From NCBI RefSeq assembly GCF_022836475.1, contig NZ_BQXH01000011.1, positions 29,176 through 93,175 on the forward strand: a DNA stretch of 64,000 nucleotides. Direction: 5' to 3'. This stretch comes from Ligilactobacillus pabuli (GTDB lineage: Bacteria; Bacillota; Bacilli; Lactobacillales; Lactobacillaceae). This document shows positions 26,102 through 34,255 of this stretch, piece after piece (the first letter of the stretch is position 1; every line of letters starts with the position of its first letter). The notes below the pieces were generated by a model. The model did not search any database, had not been told where the DNA came from, and was given only the letters and a program-made list of their open reading frames with translations. The translations under genes and the position numbers were made by a program.

Positions 26102-26959
26102 ATGAAAAAAACATGGTTACTAACAGGGACCTCGACAGGTTTTGGTCGTGAATTAGCGGAGTTGTTGGCGCAACAACCTGACATTAATTTAGTTGCGACT
26201 GCCCGCAATACTGACAAACTTAGCTATTTGGATCAATATGATCATGGCCAGATCTTAAAGTTAGCGTTAGACGTGACTGACCAGCAACAAGTCGCGGCAG
26301 TCGTTGAACAAACGGTCGCTAAATTTGGCACGCTCGACGTCTTAGATAATAATGCTGGTTTCGGTTATTTTTCAACCTTCGAAGAAGCTGACGAAGAAAC
26401 CGTCCGGCAAATGTTTGAAGTCAATGTCTGGGGACTAGTTCACATGACACAGGCGGTGTTGCCAGTGATGCGCCGGCAACAAGCTGGAGTGATCATTGGA
26501 ATCTCTTCTGACGCTGGTTTGATTGGTGAAGCGGCTTTGAGCTTTTATAGTGGGACTAAGTTTGCAGTAGAAGGTCTCTTTGAATCATTAGCACAAGAAG
26601 TGGCTGAAGATCAAATTAAGGTGATGTTAGTCGAACCAAGTTCATTTCGGACGGATTGGGCCGGTCGTTCCTCTCAAAAAAAGGATACGGATTTTCCTAA
26701 AGATTACCAAAAAACAGACCAAGCGTTACGTGAATACGCCCAGGGAGCTGGTACAGAAGCAGGAAATCCCAAAGCGGCTGCAGCCACGATTTATGATCAA
26801 GTAGTCAATCACGCAGACAACCTGCCCTTACATTTGCCGTTGGGTGAATCTGCAGTGACACGTGCTCAGAAAAAGTATGCCGACCTGGCTGAAAAGTTCA
26901 CTGCTTTAACTCCGTTAGCGACTGCGGCAGATTTTCCGAAAAAGTCGGACGAGAATTAG
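26102..26959 (+). CDS. Short-chain dehydrogenase/reductase (classical SDR)
   Basis: This 285-residue NAD(P)-dependent oxidoreductase has TGTSTGFG (cofactor loop, about 8-15), NNAG (about 82-85), the catalytic Ser in ISSDAG, and YSGTK (YXXXK). The ATG at 26102 has the SD AAAGGA; an upstream ATG at 26078 is just before that SD. A TATAAT lies near 26060. The substrate is unknown. The gene is monocistronic between the cop operon and the cytX riboswitch. Confidence 0.93.
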   Translation: MKKTWLLTGTSTGFGRELAELLAQQPDINLVATARNTDKLSYLDQYDHGQILKLALDVTDQQQVAAVVEQTVAKFGTLDVLDNNAGFGYFSTFEEADEETVRQMFEVNVWGLVHMTQAVLPVMRRQQAGVIIGISSDAGLIGEAALSFYSGTKFAVEGLFESLAQEVAEDQIKVMLVEPSSFRTDWAGRSSQKKDTDFPKDYQKTDQALREYAQGAGTEAGNPKAAAATIYDQVVNHADNLPLHLPLGESAVTRAQKKYADLAEKFTALTPLATAADFPKKSDEN

Positions 26960-26981
26960 TGGCTGATTTTTTTAGTAGCGC

Positions 26982-27019
26982 TTGCATCTTGGAACTATAA
27001 CGGTTAGAATGAATATAAT
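26982..27019 (+). promoter_or_regulatory. Promoter of the cytX riboswitch leader
   Basis: TTGCAT (26982) and TAGAAT (27005) are 17 nt apart. TATAAT at 27014 with TTGGAA at 26989 is an alternative. Confidence 0.55.
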
Positions 27020-27026
27020 AAAAGAC

Positions 27027-27108
27027 ACTAGGGGTGCCGTTTGGCTGAGATAGACATGGTCTAATCCCTTTGAACCTGTTGAGTTAAGACTTGCGAAGGA
27101 AAGTGTGC
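27027..27108 (+). promoter_or_regulatory. TPP riboswitch upstream of cytX
   Basis: Conserved pieces in order are AGGGGTGCC, TGGCTGAGAT, CCCTTTGAACCTGTTGAGTTAAGACTTGCGAAGGAA. A terminator follows at 27133-27173. Confidence 0.95.
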
Positions 27109-27132
27109 GGCTATTTGTGAAGAATAATAGTG

Positions 27133-27173
27133 GGCCTTCTTTTTGCAGTAAATGCGAGAGGAAGGCCTTTTTT
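27133..27173 (+). terminator. Riboswitch terminator of the cytX leader
   Basis: GGCCTTCT pairs with AGGAAGGCC, and a run of six U follows. This is the expected expression platform for TPP-induced termination. Confidence 0.85.
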
Positions 27174-27178
27174 ATGCA

Positions 27179-27282
27179 TAGAGCAAAGTGCGGCGTTTAA
27201 GAGATGAGCATTATTGTTCCCTAGTCTTAATGCGGTTTCGACGTTGAAGGCTGGGCATAGATAGGCGGAGAGTTCTGAGTTA
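27179..27282 (+). repeat. Structured intergenic repeat, degenerate copy K
   Basis: It keeps TAAGAGATGAGCATTATTG, CTTAATGCGG, CGTTGAAGG and ATAGGCGGAGAGTTCTGAG, but lacks a clean head and the AGCTCGACTAA tail. It lies between the riboswitch terminator and cytX. Confidence 0.65.
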
Positions 27283-27318
27283 AAATCACAAACCAAAGTC
27301 AGAAAGCTTAGACATGTT

Positions 27319-27347
27319 CGCTAGTGTTTTTTAAATCTAGCGTTTTT
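27319..27347 (+). terminator. Second hairpin with U tract, directly before the cytX SD
   Basis: CGCTAG pairs with CTAGCG and is followed by TTTTT, then the SD AGGGGAG. It could terminate or limit ribosome access. Confidence 0.55.
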
Positions 27348-27360
27348 AGGGGAGAACAAG

Positions 27361-28557
27361 ATGTCAAAGAATAGATATGTGAATGTGTTTTTGTTGTGGG
27401 TCGGAGTCGCAATTTCAATTGCTGAAATCGTGACCGGAACCTTGATCGCGCCTTTGGGTTGGGCTAAAGGATCACTGGCAATTATCCTTGGCCATGTGAT
27501 TGGCTGCTTTGTCTTTTTACTGCCAGCGGCGTATTTGTCAGCACACCATCATAAGTCAGCGATTGGCGTGGTTGGGTTGATTTTCGGCAAATGGGGTGTC
27601 AAACTGTTTGCGTTGTTAAATGCCATTCAATTGGTTGGTTGGACAGCAGTGATGATCGTTAACGCACAGGTCGCAATGAACGGTTTATCAGCTAAACTCT
27701 TTCATTTCCGCTCAGTTATCGGGATGTCAGTTGTGATTACAGTCTTAATTATTGTCTGGCTGCTATTAAAACATGACTGGTTGTTTAAAATTAATAACGC
27801 CGTGGTGCTCTTATTGGCGGTTGGCATGCTGATTTTAGTCTGGGTGTTAGCGACAGGCAAAGGTGCCGCAGTTCCAGCAACTGATTTGGGTGAAATGAGC
27901 TTTGGGGCCGCCGTTGAATTGAGTGTGACCATGAGTTTGTCGTGGTTGCCGTTGATTGGGGATTATACTCAAAATGAAAATCGTCGCCCGCTTAAGTTTA
28001 GCTTGGCCAGTGTTAGCGGCTATTTTCTGGCCAGTTGCTTCATGTTTATGATTGGCCTAATCACTGTCATTCATACTGGACAAACTGATTTTACTGCCGC
28101 ATTAGTTAATACTAACTTGGGGCTGGTTGCACTATTTATTATTGTTTTCTCGACTGTTACTACGACTTTTATGGATGCTTATTCAGCCGCGCAAAACATT
28201 CAAACCTTAGCAAAAAAGGGGAACATTAATTGGTTAGCGGTTGGTGTGATGTTGATAGGTTTGGCGTTAGCAACCTTAGTTTCACTAAGCAACTATGAGA
28301 ACTTTCTTTATTTGATTGGTGCAGTCTTTACACCACTTTTTGCAATTTTGTTTGTGAGTGCCTTTATCTTGCGGCGCCGCCTGAGTCTTGGCTTGAACTT
28401 TGCCTGGTGGTTAATTGGAACACTCGGTTACTATGGGCTTCAGAAATTTGATTTTGCTTTTGGCACCACATTTCTACTGTTGTTACTGTTAGGGTTGGGT
28501 GTCTACCTGACTGGATTATTGACGAAAAAATATCCGTTAGCTGAACAAGCCAACTAG
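27361..28557 (+). CDS. cytX: Hydroxymethylpyrimidine permease CytX (NCS1 family)
   Basis: This 398-residue membrane protein has about 12 helices and belongs to the cytosine/purine/HMP permease family. The N-terminal WVGVAISIAEIVTGTLIAPLGW and the SLSWLPLIGDYTQN section are typical of CytX. A TPP riboswitch upstream supports transport of the thiamin pyrimidine HMP. It would feed ThiD (32148). The leader contains two terminator-like hairpins and a degenerate repeat, giving about 250 nt between aptamer and start. Confidence 0.93.
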   Translation: MSKNRYVNVFLLWVGVAISIAEIVTGTLIAPLGWAKGSLAIILGHVIGCFVFLLPAAYLSAHHHKSAIGVVGLIFGKWGVKLFALLNAIQLVGWTAVMIVNAQVAMNGLSAKLFHFRSVIGMSVVITVLIIVWLLLKHDWLFKINNAVVLLLAVGMLILVWVLATGKGAAVPATDLGEMSFGAAVELSVTMSLSWLPLIGDYTQNENRRPLKFSLASVSGYFLASCFMFMIGLITVIHTGQTDFTAALVNTNLGLVALFIIVFSTVTTTFMDAYSAAQNIQTLAKKGNINWLAVGVMLIGLALATLVSLSNYENFLYLIGAVFTPLFAILFVSAFILRRRLSLGLNFAWWLIGTLGYYGLQKFDFAFGTTFLLLLLLGLGVYLTGLLTKKYPLAEQAN

Positions 28558-28567
28558 GACAATTTTT

Positions 28568-28623
28568 TTAAAATAAAAATCGGACCATTTTCACTGTGAA
28601 TCAAGGTGAAGGTGGTCCAATTT
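28568..28623. terminator. Terminator after cytX
   Basis: GGACCATTTTCAC pairs with GTGAAGGTGGTCC around a short loop, flanked by A and T runs. Confidence 0.75.
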
Positions 28624-28628
28624 ATACA

Positions 28629-28679
28629 AAAAAGTAAGGACTTCCAATGTCAGTAATGCATTGAAAGTCCTTACTTTTA
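28629..28679. terminator. Bidirectional terminator, mainly for ppsA
   Basis: AAAAGTAAGGACTT-CCAATG pairs with CATTGAAAGTCCTTACTTTT. The A run on the left is a U tract for the minus-strand ppsA. Confidence 0.88.
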
Positions 28680-28708
28680 AGTGCTGTAGTCACTTTTTAA
28701 CGTTCTTT

Positions 28709-31105
28709 TTACCAGTCGTACTCAGTTAAATCCTGGCGCCCATGACCAGTTGCGTTGTCCAAAATGATTCGTTGTTCAAAGTGAGCAACGTTGTGTTTAG
28801 TAGCTTTAACCATATCAGGGTTAACAGACACATAATCGATTCCTTGTTGAACTAAGAAATTGGTGAAGTCTGGGTATTCTGATGGGGTTTGACCACAAAT
28901 TGAAACAGTCTTGCCATCGCGATGTGCAACTTTAATCAAGTGTGCAATTGCTCGTTTGACAGCGAGATTACGTTCATCAAAGAGCTCAGCCACCGTATCA
29001 TTGTTCCGGTCACAGCCTAGGAGCAACATCGTTAAATCGTTTGAGCCAATGGAGTAACCGTCGATAAACTGGTTGAATTGGTCAGCTAAGATGATATTTG
29101 ATGGGATTTCAGCCATCATATAAACTTTAAAGTCTGCACTCCGTACTAAGCCAGCTTCCGCCATAATGTTCGTTACTTTCTGAGCTTCCGGCACAGTTCT
29201 GATAAATGGAATCATGACATTTAGGTTCTTTAAACCAAATTCATTTCTAACCTTCTTGACTGCCTCTAATTCTAACTTAAAGGCTTCAATATATTTCGGA
29301 TCGTAGTAACGTGATGCGCCACGCCAGCCAAGTAAGTCGGCGGATTCATGTGGCTCGTACTGGTCGCCGCCCTTTAAATTCCGGTATTCACTGGACTTGA
29401 AGTCTGAGAAACGCAAGACAACTGGGCGTGGTGCCATCGCCCACACGACTTGACTGATTCCTTCGGCCAACATGTTGATCACTTTTTCTGGGTGACCTTG
29501 GTCGATCAGATAGAGTGGATGTTCATGAATATAGCTAGTCCAAATAAATTCTTCGCGCATTAATCCAATGCCGTCCGCTGGGAGTTTGGAATACTTATCT
29601 GCCAAACTAGGGTCGCCAAGGTTCATCATGACTTGGGTTGCAGTTGGTGCAAAGTATTCAGCATTACCAGCAATTTCACCGGATTGCGGTGCTTCTTTAG
29701 CTGGAGCAATGATTGCTTGGATCTCACCAGCATAGACGATCCCGTTTTTGGCATCAACTGTAACAGTATCACCAGTATGCAAGACATCCATGGCAGCTAC
29801 TCCGCGACTAGTCGTTCCAACGATACATGGAATTTGCATTTCTCGGGAAACGATGGCAGCGTGGCAGGTCATCCCACCATTATTAGTGATGATCGCTTTA
29901 GCTTTCTTCATGGCTGGAACCCAGTCAGGGGAGGTCATTGTGGTGACTAAAACTTCGCCTTCCTTAAACTCATCAATATTTTTAGGATCAGCGATCACGT
30001 GAACTTTACCACTGGCAACACCTGGACTGGCTGCTAGCCCACGGACAACAACTTCAGCGTCAGTGACATTGGCTTTGACATCGTCAGTCTTGGCTGATTT
30101 GTCTTTGTTTTTCTGGGACCAGACAGTTTCAGGACGAGCCTGAACTAACCAGAGTTTATTAGTGTTTTGGTCTAAGGCAAATTCCATATCCATGTAGCAG
30201 CCGTAATGTTGTTCAATTTCTTTAGCGTAGCCGGCTAGTTCGATGACTTGTTCGTCGGTGATCGATGGTTGGCTAGCTTGTTCTGCTGGAATGTCGCGTT
30301 CGACCACACCGCCATCTGGCAAACGAGTCAGTTCGATATCCTTTTTGTTAATGTCTTTAGAAACAATCTTCATGCTGGCTTTATCGACCACAAAGTCATC
30401 AGGTGTCACGGTTCCTTGCACGATATATTCGCCTAAGCCCCAGATACTGTCGATGATCACTTTGGTATCGTCGCCTGTTCCAACGTTAACTGAGAACATG
30501 ATTCCAGAAGCTTTGGAGAAGACCATCATTTGAACTGTAGCTGAGAGAGCTACTTTTTCATGTGGGAAGCCTTGTTTATGGCGGTAGTAAGTAGCACGTT
30601 CAGTAAAGAGGGAAGCGTAGCACTCCTTCACTTTTTGCACCACATCATCGCCGCCGCGAATGTTTAAATAGGAATCTTGCTGGCCGGCAAATGAAGCGTC
30701 AGGTAAATCTTCAGCGGTGGCACTTGAACGAATCGCAACGAAGGGATTTTCTTGCCCAACTTTGTCAGCCAACTCGCTGTATGCTTGTTTGATATTCTCA
30801 GCTAAGTCCGCTGGCATTTTTGCGTCTGTAATTGTTTTGCGAATCTTGGTGCAGACCTGGTGGAGTTCATCAGAGTCTTCATAATCCTGGATACTATCCA
30901 GCAATTCTTTGATTTTGTCGTTGGCTCCAGTTGTGTCCATGAAATAGCGATAGGCATGGGCGGTCGTGGCAAAGCCATATGGAACTGGAATGTTAGTAGA
31001 CGAAGTTAATTCACCAAGTGATGAAGATTTACCGCCAACGAGTTCAACGTCAGAGCGGTGAAGGTCATCGAACCAAAGGACATGAGCAGTATTTCTATTT
31101 TCCAT
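28709..31105 (-). CDS. ppsA: Phosphoenolpyruvate synthase (pyruvate, water dikinase)
   Basis: This 798-residue enzyme makes PEP from pyruvate and ATP with AMP and phosphate as products. It has the N-terminal nucleotide-binding domain (ELVGGKSSSLGEL to AIRSSATAEDLPDASFAGQQDSYLN), the swivelling phosphohistidine domain (GGMTCHAAIVSREMQIPCIVG) and the C-terminal PEP/pyruvate barrel (GLMREEFIW.., GSNDLTMLLLGCDR, SICGQTPSEYP). PpsA is gluconeogenic. A strong promoter with an overlapping cre site lies about 270 nt upstream, so CcpA repression in glucose is expected. SD AAAGGAGA. Confidence 0.96.
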   Translation of the reverse strand: MENRNTAHVLWFDDLHRSDVELVGGKSSSLGELTSSTNIPVPYGFATTAHAYRYFMDTTGANDKIKELLDSIQDYEDSDELHQVCTKIRKTITDAKMPADLAENIKQAYSELADKVGQENPFVAIRSSATAEDLPDASFAGQQDSYLNIRGGDDVVQKVKECYASLFTERATYYRHKQGFPHEKVALSATVQMMVFSKASGIMFSVNVGTGDDTKVIIDSIWGLGEYIVQGTVTPDDFVVDKASMKIVSKDINKKDIELTRLPDGGVVERDIPAEQASQPSITDEQVIELAGYAKEIEQHYGCYMDMEFALDQNTNKLWLVQARPETVWSQKNKDKSAKTDDVKANVTDAEVVVRGLAASPGVASGKVHVIADPKNIDEFKEGEVLVTTMTSPDWVPAMKKAKAIITNNGGMTCHAAIVSREMQIPCIVGTTSRGVAAMDVLHTGDTVTVDAKNGIVYAGEIQAIIAPAKEAPQSGEIAGNAEYFAPTATQVMMNLGDPSLADKYSKLPADGIGLMREEFIWTSYIHEHPLYLIDQGHPEKVINMLAEGISQVVWAMAPRPVVLRFSDFKSSEYRNLKGGDQYEPHESADLLGWRGASRYYDPKYIEAFKLELEAVKKVRNEFGLKNLNVMIPFIRTVPEAQKVTNIMAEAGLVRSADFKVYMMAEIPSNIILADQFNQFIDGYSIGSNDLTMLLLGCDRNNDTVAELFDERNLAVKRAIAHLIKVAHRDGKTVSICGQTPSEYPDFTNFLVQQGIDYVSVNPDMVKATKHNVAHFEQRIILDNATGHGRQDLTEYDW

Positions 31106-31152
31106 GAAAAGATCTCCTTTTAGATGACAAAGTGAAACCAGTCAGTAATCAG

Positions 31153-31183
31153 TGGTAAGTCCTGACTGGGGTAGCTCGACTAA
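31153..31183 (+). repeat. Short variant of the structured repeat (copy M)
   Basis: The sequence GTGGTAAGTCCTGACTGGGG followed by TAGCTCGACTAA matches the short copy at 53399. The outer stem is reduced to AGTC/GACT and the inner hairpin is absent. It lies in the ppsA leader. Confidence 0.65.
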
Positions 31184-31342
31184 GATGACTAGTGTTAATT
31201 GTAGTGAGTCCAGAAGACTGGAAGACCACGCAAAAAAACACCCAATATTCCAACAAAAAGACCTGAGTTAGTAGTACAAGATCAGTCCGATTAAGATTGC
31301 TGGGATTGAAGTGTACGAAAAACTCACCGACACACTCTAAAA

Positions 31343-31356
31343 TGGAAACGGTTACA
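31343..31356. promoter_or_regulatory. cre site of ppsA
   Basis: TGGAAACGGTTACA matches the CcpA consensus TGWAANCGNTNWCA at 13 of 14 positions. It lies about 10-25 nt downstream of the predicted transcription start, a roadblock position. Confidence 0.75.
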
Positions 31357-31371
31357 TTCAAATCCAACTAA

Positions 31372-31400
31372 ATTGTAGTTAATTAGATGGAAATAGTCAA
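31372..31400 (-). promoter_or_regulatory. ppsA promoter
   Basis: On the minus strand TTGACT is followed by TACAAT with a 17-nt spacer. The leader to the ppsA ATG is about 260 nt and holds the cre site, a repeat fragment and an inverted repeat CCAGTCA/TGACTGG. Confidence 0.75.
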
Positions 31401-31441
31401 CATGAATGTGAAATTTTTAACTTAAATGAAAATTTTCGAAT

Positions 31442-31813
31442 TTAGTACTCATTTGGGATAGTTTTTGTGAAAAATGAGGGGAGAATATCCAGCAACGCTA
31501 GGCAAAGGAGTGGAAACATCCCGCTAAATTGCAAATTGTAGAAATCTGTAATTGATTGAGTTACAGCAAAATAAATAATCACCATTAGCAAAAAACAAAT
31601 ACCACGAAAGTAGCTAATAGTTGTTTGCCGATTTTTTTCCTTGAGTTGGGGTTTTTTCTTTTCAAATAAGAAGGTGGCACTAAATAAAACCAGCAATATA
31701 ATGACCAACACAATTAATTGAAACCAGCCACTTATGAAATTGGCTGGAAGACACATAACCATTGCAATTAACCACCAAATTAACTTATAGCTTCCAAATT
31801 TCCAATCAACCAT
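31442..31813 (-). CDS. Small membrane protein of unknown function
   Basis: This 123-residue protein has four predicted helices (about 10-28, 31-49, 69-86 and 95-113). A charged loop KKKPQLKEKNRQ follows the second helix. The SD AGGAGGGG before the ATG is strong. I do not recognise the family. It is divergent from the thiD riboswitch and lies upstream of the ppsA promoter; it has no visible own terminator. Confidence 0.75.
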   Translation of the reverse strand: MVDWKFGSYKLIWWLIAMVMCLPANFISGWFQLIVLVIILLVLFSATFLFEKKKPQLKEKNRQTTISYFRGICFLLMVIIYFAVTQSITDFYNLQFSGMFPLLCLALLDILPSFFTKTIPNEY

Positions 31814-31901
31814 AAAATCCCCTCCTGTTTTTATTAATGCTAGGATAACTTACATTTAAAATGTTTTCAATGTTTAGCCAAAGTTAGATTTGCAAATTAG
31901 C

Positions 31902-31930
31902 TTTAATTCCGACGGTTAATCTGCTATGAT
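31902..31930 (+). promoter_or_regulatory. Promoter of the thiD leader
   Basis: TTTAAT and TATGAT are 17 nt apart, with an extended -10 (TGCTATGAT). Confidence 0.6.
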
Positions 31931-31952
31931 TAAAACGTATTCAAAACATATT

Positions 31953-32033
31953 ACGAGGGGTGCCAGTTGGCTGAGACGGAATAGTTCCGGACCCTTTGAA
32001 CCTGTAAGTTAATACTTGCGTAGGGACGTTAAA
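31953..32033 (+). promoter_or_regulatory. TPP riboswitch upstream of thiD
   Basis: Conserved pieces are GAGGGGTGCC, TTGGCTGAGA, GGACCCTTTGAACCTGTAAG and ACTTGCGTAGGGA. Confidence 0.95.
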
Positions 32034-32068
32034 TTTATGCACTAGTAGTGGGATTATTCTGACTACAT

Positions 32069-32100
32069 AGACGGGCGTCCAGTGATGGGCGTCTTTTTTT
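32069..32100 (+). terminator. Riboswitch terminator of thiD
   Basis: AGACG and CGTCT bound a GC-rich hairpin followed by a run of seven U. Confidence 0.7.
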
Positions 32101-32147
32101 GACCCGATTGCAGCCTAACTTGCAAAAAATTAGGAGGAATCATAGCG

Positions 32148-32975
32148 ATGGAAGAACAAATTAACTCATTTCCCCAGGTCTTAACTTTAGCGGGGACCGA
32201 TTCAGGCGGCGGTGCGGGAATCATGGCCGATTTGAAAACGATGCAGTCTAGACGTGTTTTTGGTACGGCAGTCGTTGTAGCAGTTACGGCTCAAAATACG
32301 ATTGGCGTCCAACGCTCAATGATGATGCCTACCGAGATGATTGATGAACAGTGTGCTTCATTGGCAGCTGATTTTGAAATCAAAGCCTGCAAAACAGGAA
32401 TGTTAGGAGATGCGGTGCGGGTGCACTGTGTCGCCGAAAATTTACGTAAATACGATTTTGGCCCATTGATCGTCGATCCAGTGATGATCGCTAAAGGCGG
32501 CGCACAATTATTGGCAGATGATGCTATTCAAACAGTTAAAGATGAGCTCTTACCACTAGCAACCTTAGTAACACCTAACTTGGTCGAAGCTGAACGTTTT
32601 GTGGGTCGAAAATTGCAGACGAAAGCGGAAGTGCAGGCCGCTGCTCATGAGTTGCAACAGTTGGGCGTGCAAAACGTCATGATCAAAGGTGGTCATTTGG
32701 ATTTAGCTACTAACGAAGCGGCTGACTATGTTTTGTTTGCAGACCACACTGATTTATGGTTGAGTTCACCACGAATTAAGACCAAGCGGACTCATGGCAC
32801 AGGCGATACCTTATCTTCTTGTATGGCCGCTGAATTAGCGAAAGGTGCAACTTTAAAGGAAGCTGTTTATACTGCCAAAGCGTATATCCAAGCAGCTATT
32901 GCAAATACGATCCAGGTTGGTCACGGTCACGGACCGCTGAATCACTGGGCCTATGCAGACCAACAAGCAGATTAG
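32148..32975 (+). CDS. thiD: HMP / HMP-phosphate kinase ThiD
   Basis: This 275-residue ribokinase-fold enzyme makes HMP-PP in two steps. LTLAGTDSGGGAGIMADLKT at the start, QNTIGV, GMLGD, DPVMIAKGG, TPNLVEAE, the KGGH loop and the catalytic THGTGDTLSSCMAAELA near the C-terminus are present. It is downstream of a TPP riboswitch with terminator; SD TAGGAGGA. Together with CytX (HMP uptake) and ThiE (coupling) it completes pyrimidine salvage. Monocistronic, with a long hairpin after it. Confidence 0.97.
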   Translation: MEEQINSFPQVLTLAGTDSGGGAGIMADLKTMQSRRVFGTAVVVAVTAQNTIGVQRSMMMPTEMIDEQCASLAADFEIKACKTGMLGDAVRVHCVAENLRKYDFGPLIVDPVMIAKGGAQLLADDAIQTVKDELLPLATLVTPNLVEAERFVGRKLQTKAEVQAAAHELQQLGVQNVMIKGGHLDLATNEAADYVLFADHTDLWLSSPRIKTKRTHGTGDTLSSCMAAELAKGATLKEAVYTAKAYIQAAIANTIQVGHGHGPLNHWAYADQQAD

Positions 32976-32992
32976 ATTATCAAACCAGCAAG

Positions 32993-33066
32993 CGAGGATG
33001 ATTCAAGCTCGGTTCCTAATGACAAAAGTACATTAGAAGTCGGCTTTCAATCGTCTTCGTTTTTTA
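32993..33066 (+). terminator. Terminator after thiD
   Basis: A long imperfect hairpin: CGAGGATGATTCAAGC..CTAATG pairs with CATTAG..CGGCTTTCAATCGTCTTCG, followed by a U run. Confidence 0.75.
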
Positions 33067-33164
33067 ATTTGCCGCACTTCACTCTGCTAGTGTAAGTGGG
33101 GGAGCCATTTGCTATACTAAAGAAGAACTAACATTAATTTACCCAATAAGAAGGCAATTTTAAC

Positions 33165-34157
33165 ATGAATAAGAAAAAAGTCACGATCAAAGATGTGGCC
33201 AAACAAGCCGGCTTGTCAATTACTGCTGTCTCGCAGATCTTAAATGGCAATACCCGACGCTTTAGTCAGGAGTCAATTCAAAAAGTTTGGGCCGCGAAAA
33301 AAGAATTAAACTATGTCCCAGACGTTTATGCACAACGAATGGTGACTAAAAAGAGTCACTTGATCGGTGTGTTAGTCCCAGATATCTCCAATCCTTTTTT
33401 TGCGCAACTTTTTTTGGGAATCCAAGATATTTTAAATCAACAAGAATATGTCGCTTTGTTATATAACATGGGCGCGGATGAGCAACAAGAAGGTCACTAC
33501 GTAGAAGATTTGATTCGGCGAGGTGTCGATGGCTTGATCATTGCCAGCTCTGCTTTTTCAGATCAGTCGATTTATCAGGCACTGCAAGCACAAAATTTAC
33601 CAATGATCGTGATGGATCAGAAGACAGAGACCGACCTAGTTGATGCCGTTCAAACAGACAACTTCGATGGCGGCAAACAAGCAGCCTTGCATTTGAAAAC
33701 ATTGGGACACCGCAAAGTGGCGGTTGTTTTACCGCAAAATGCGACAGTTAACGTTAGGCGCAGGTACGAAGGATTTGCGAGCGTGTATCCTGATGCAGTA
33801 GTGATCGATGGTGAGCTTTCGACTGCGGGCGGTCAAGCAGCGACACCAGCAATTTTAGCGACAGATGTCACGGCGATTTTTGCAATTAATGATTTGATCG
33901 CCTTTGGTTTATACGAAGGTTTAAAGGAAGCTGGCAAAGAAATTCCAGTTGATTATAGTGTGATCGGTTTCGATGATATCGGTCCGTGTCAGTATGTGAC
34001 GCCAGCGCTGACGACGATTGCTCAGCCAACTTTTACCCTAGGTCAGGCTGCAGCCAAGATGCTATTACAACGCTTGCATCGGCCGGAACAACAAGCCAAA
34101 GAGAAGATTCTTCCTGTGAAATTAGTTCAACGTTTTTCAACAGCACCCTTGAAATAG
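33165..34157 (+). CDS. rbsR: LacI-family ribose operon repressor
   Basis: This 330-residue regulator starts with a LacI helix-turn-helix (VTIKDVAKQAGLSITAVSQILNG, about 6-28) and has a periplasmic-binding-protein-like effector domain (LIGVLVPDISNPFFAQL to PTFTLGQAAAKMLLQRL). An extended -10 (TGCTATACT at 33111) lies upstream. It is followed by rbsK-rbsD-rbsU behind their own promoter and a TAAAACGTTTTA palindrome, the likely operator. Ribose or a phosphate is the expected effector. Confidence 0.92.
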   Translation: MNKKKVTIKDVAKQAGLSITAVSQILNGNTRRFSQESIQKVWAAKKELNYVPDVYAQRMVTKKSHLIGVLVPDISNPFFAQLFLGIQDILNQQEYVALLYNMGADEQQEGHYVEDLIRRGVDGLIIASSAFSDQSIYQALQAQNLPMIVMDQKTETDLVDAVQTDNFDGGKQAALHLKTLGHRKVAVVLPQNATVNVRRRYEGFASVYPDAVVIDGELSTAGGQAATPAILATDVTAIFAINDLIAFGLYEGLKEAGKEIPVDYSVIGFDDIGPCQYVTPALTTIAQPTFTLGQAAAKMLLQRLHRPEQQAKEKILPVKLVQRFSTAPLK

Positions 34158-34206
34158 CTTTCAAAAGGTGTTATTATTTTTTTGTCGGAAGCGCTAAAAC
34201 GTTTTA
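34149..34206 (+). promoter_or_regulatory. rbsKDU promoter and operator
   Basis: TTGAAA (34149-34154) and TATTAT (34172-34177) are 17 nt apart. The perfect palindrome TAAAACGTTTTA (34195-34206) lies about 10-22 nt after the predicted start point. It fits a LacI-family repressor (RbsR, or CcpA). Confidence 0.75.
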
Positions 34207-34255
34207 CCTAATTTGTTTTGGCTCAGCTAAAAAGATTGATAAGGTGGGGATTTTG

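Noticed and set aside
31149..31367. 72-codon frame in the ppsA leader
   Set aside because: No SD, overlaps the repeat fragment and the cre region, and composition is not protein-like.
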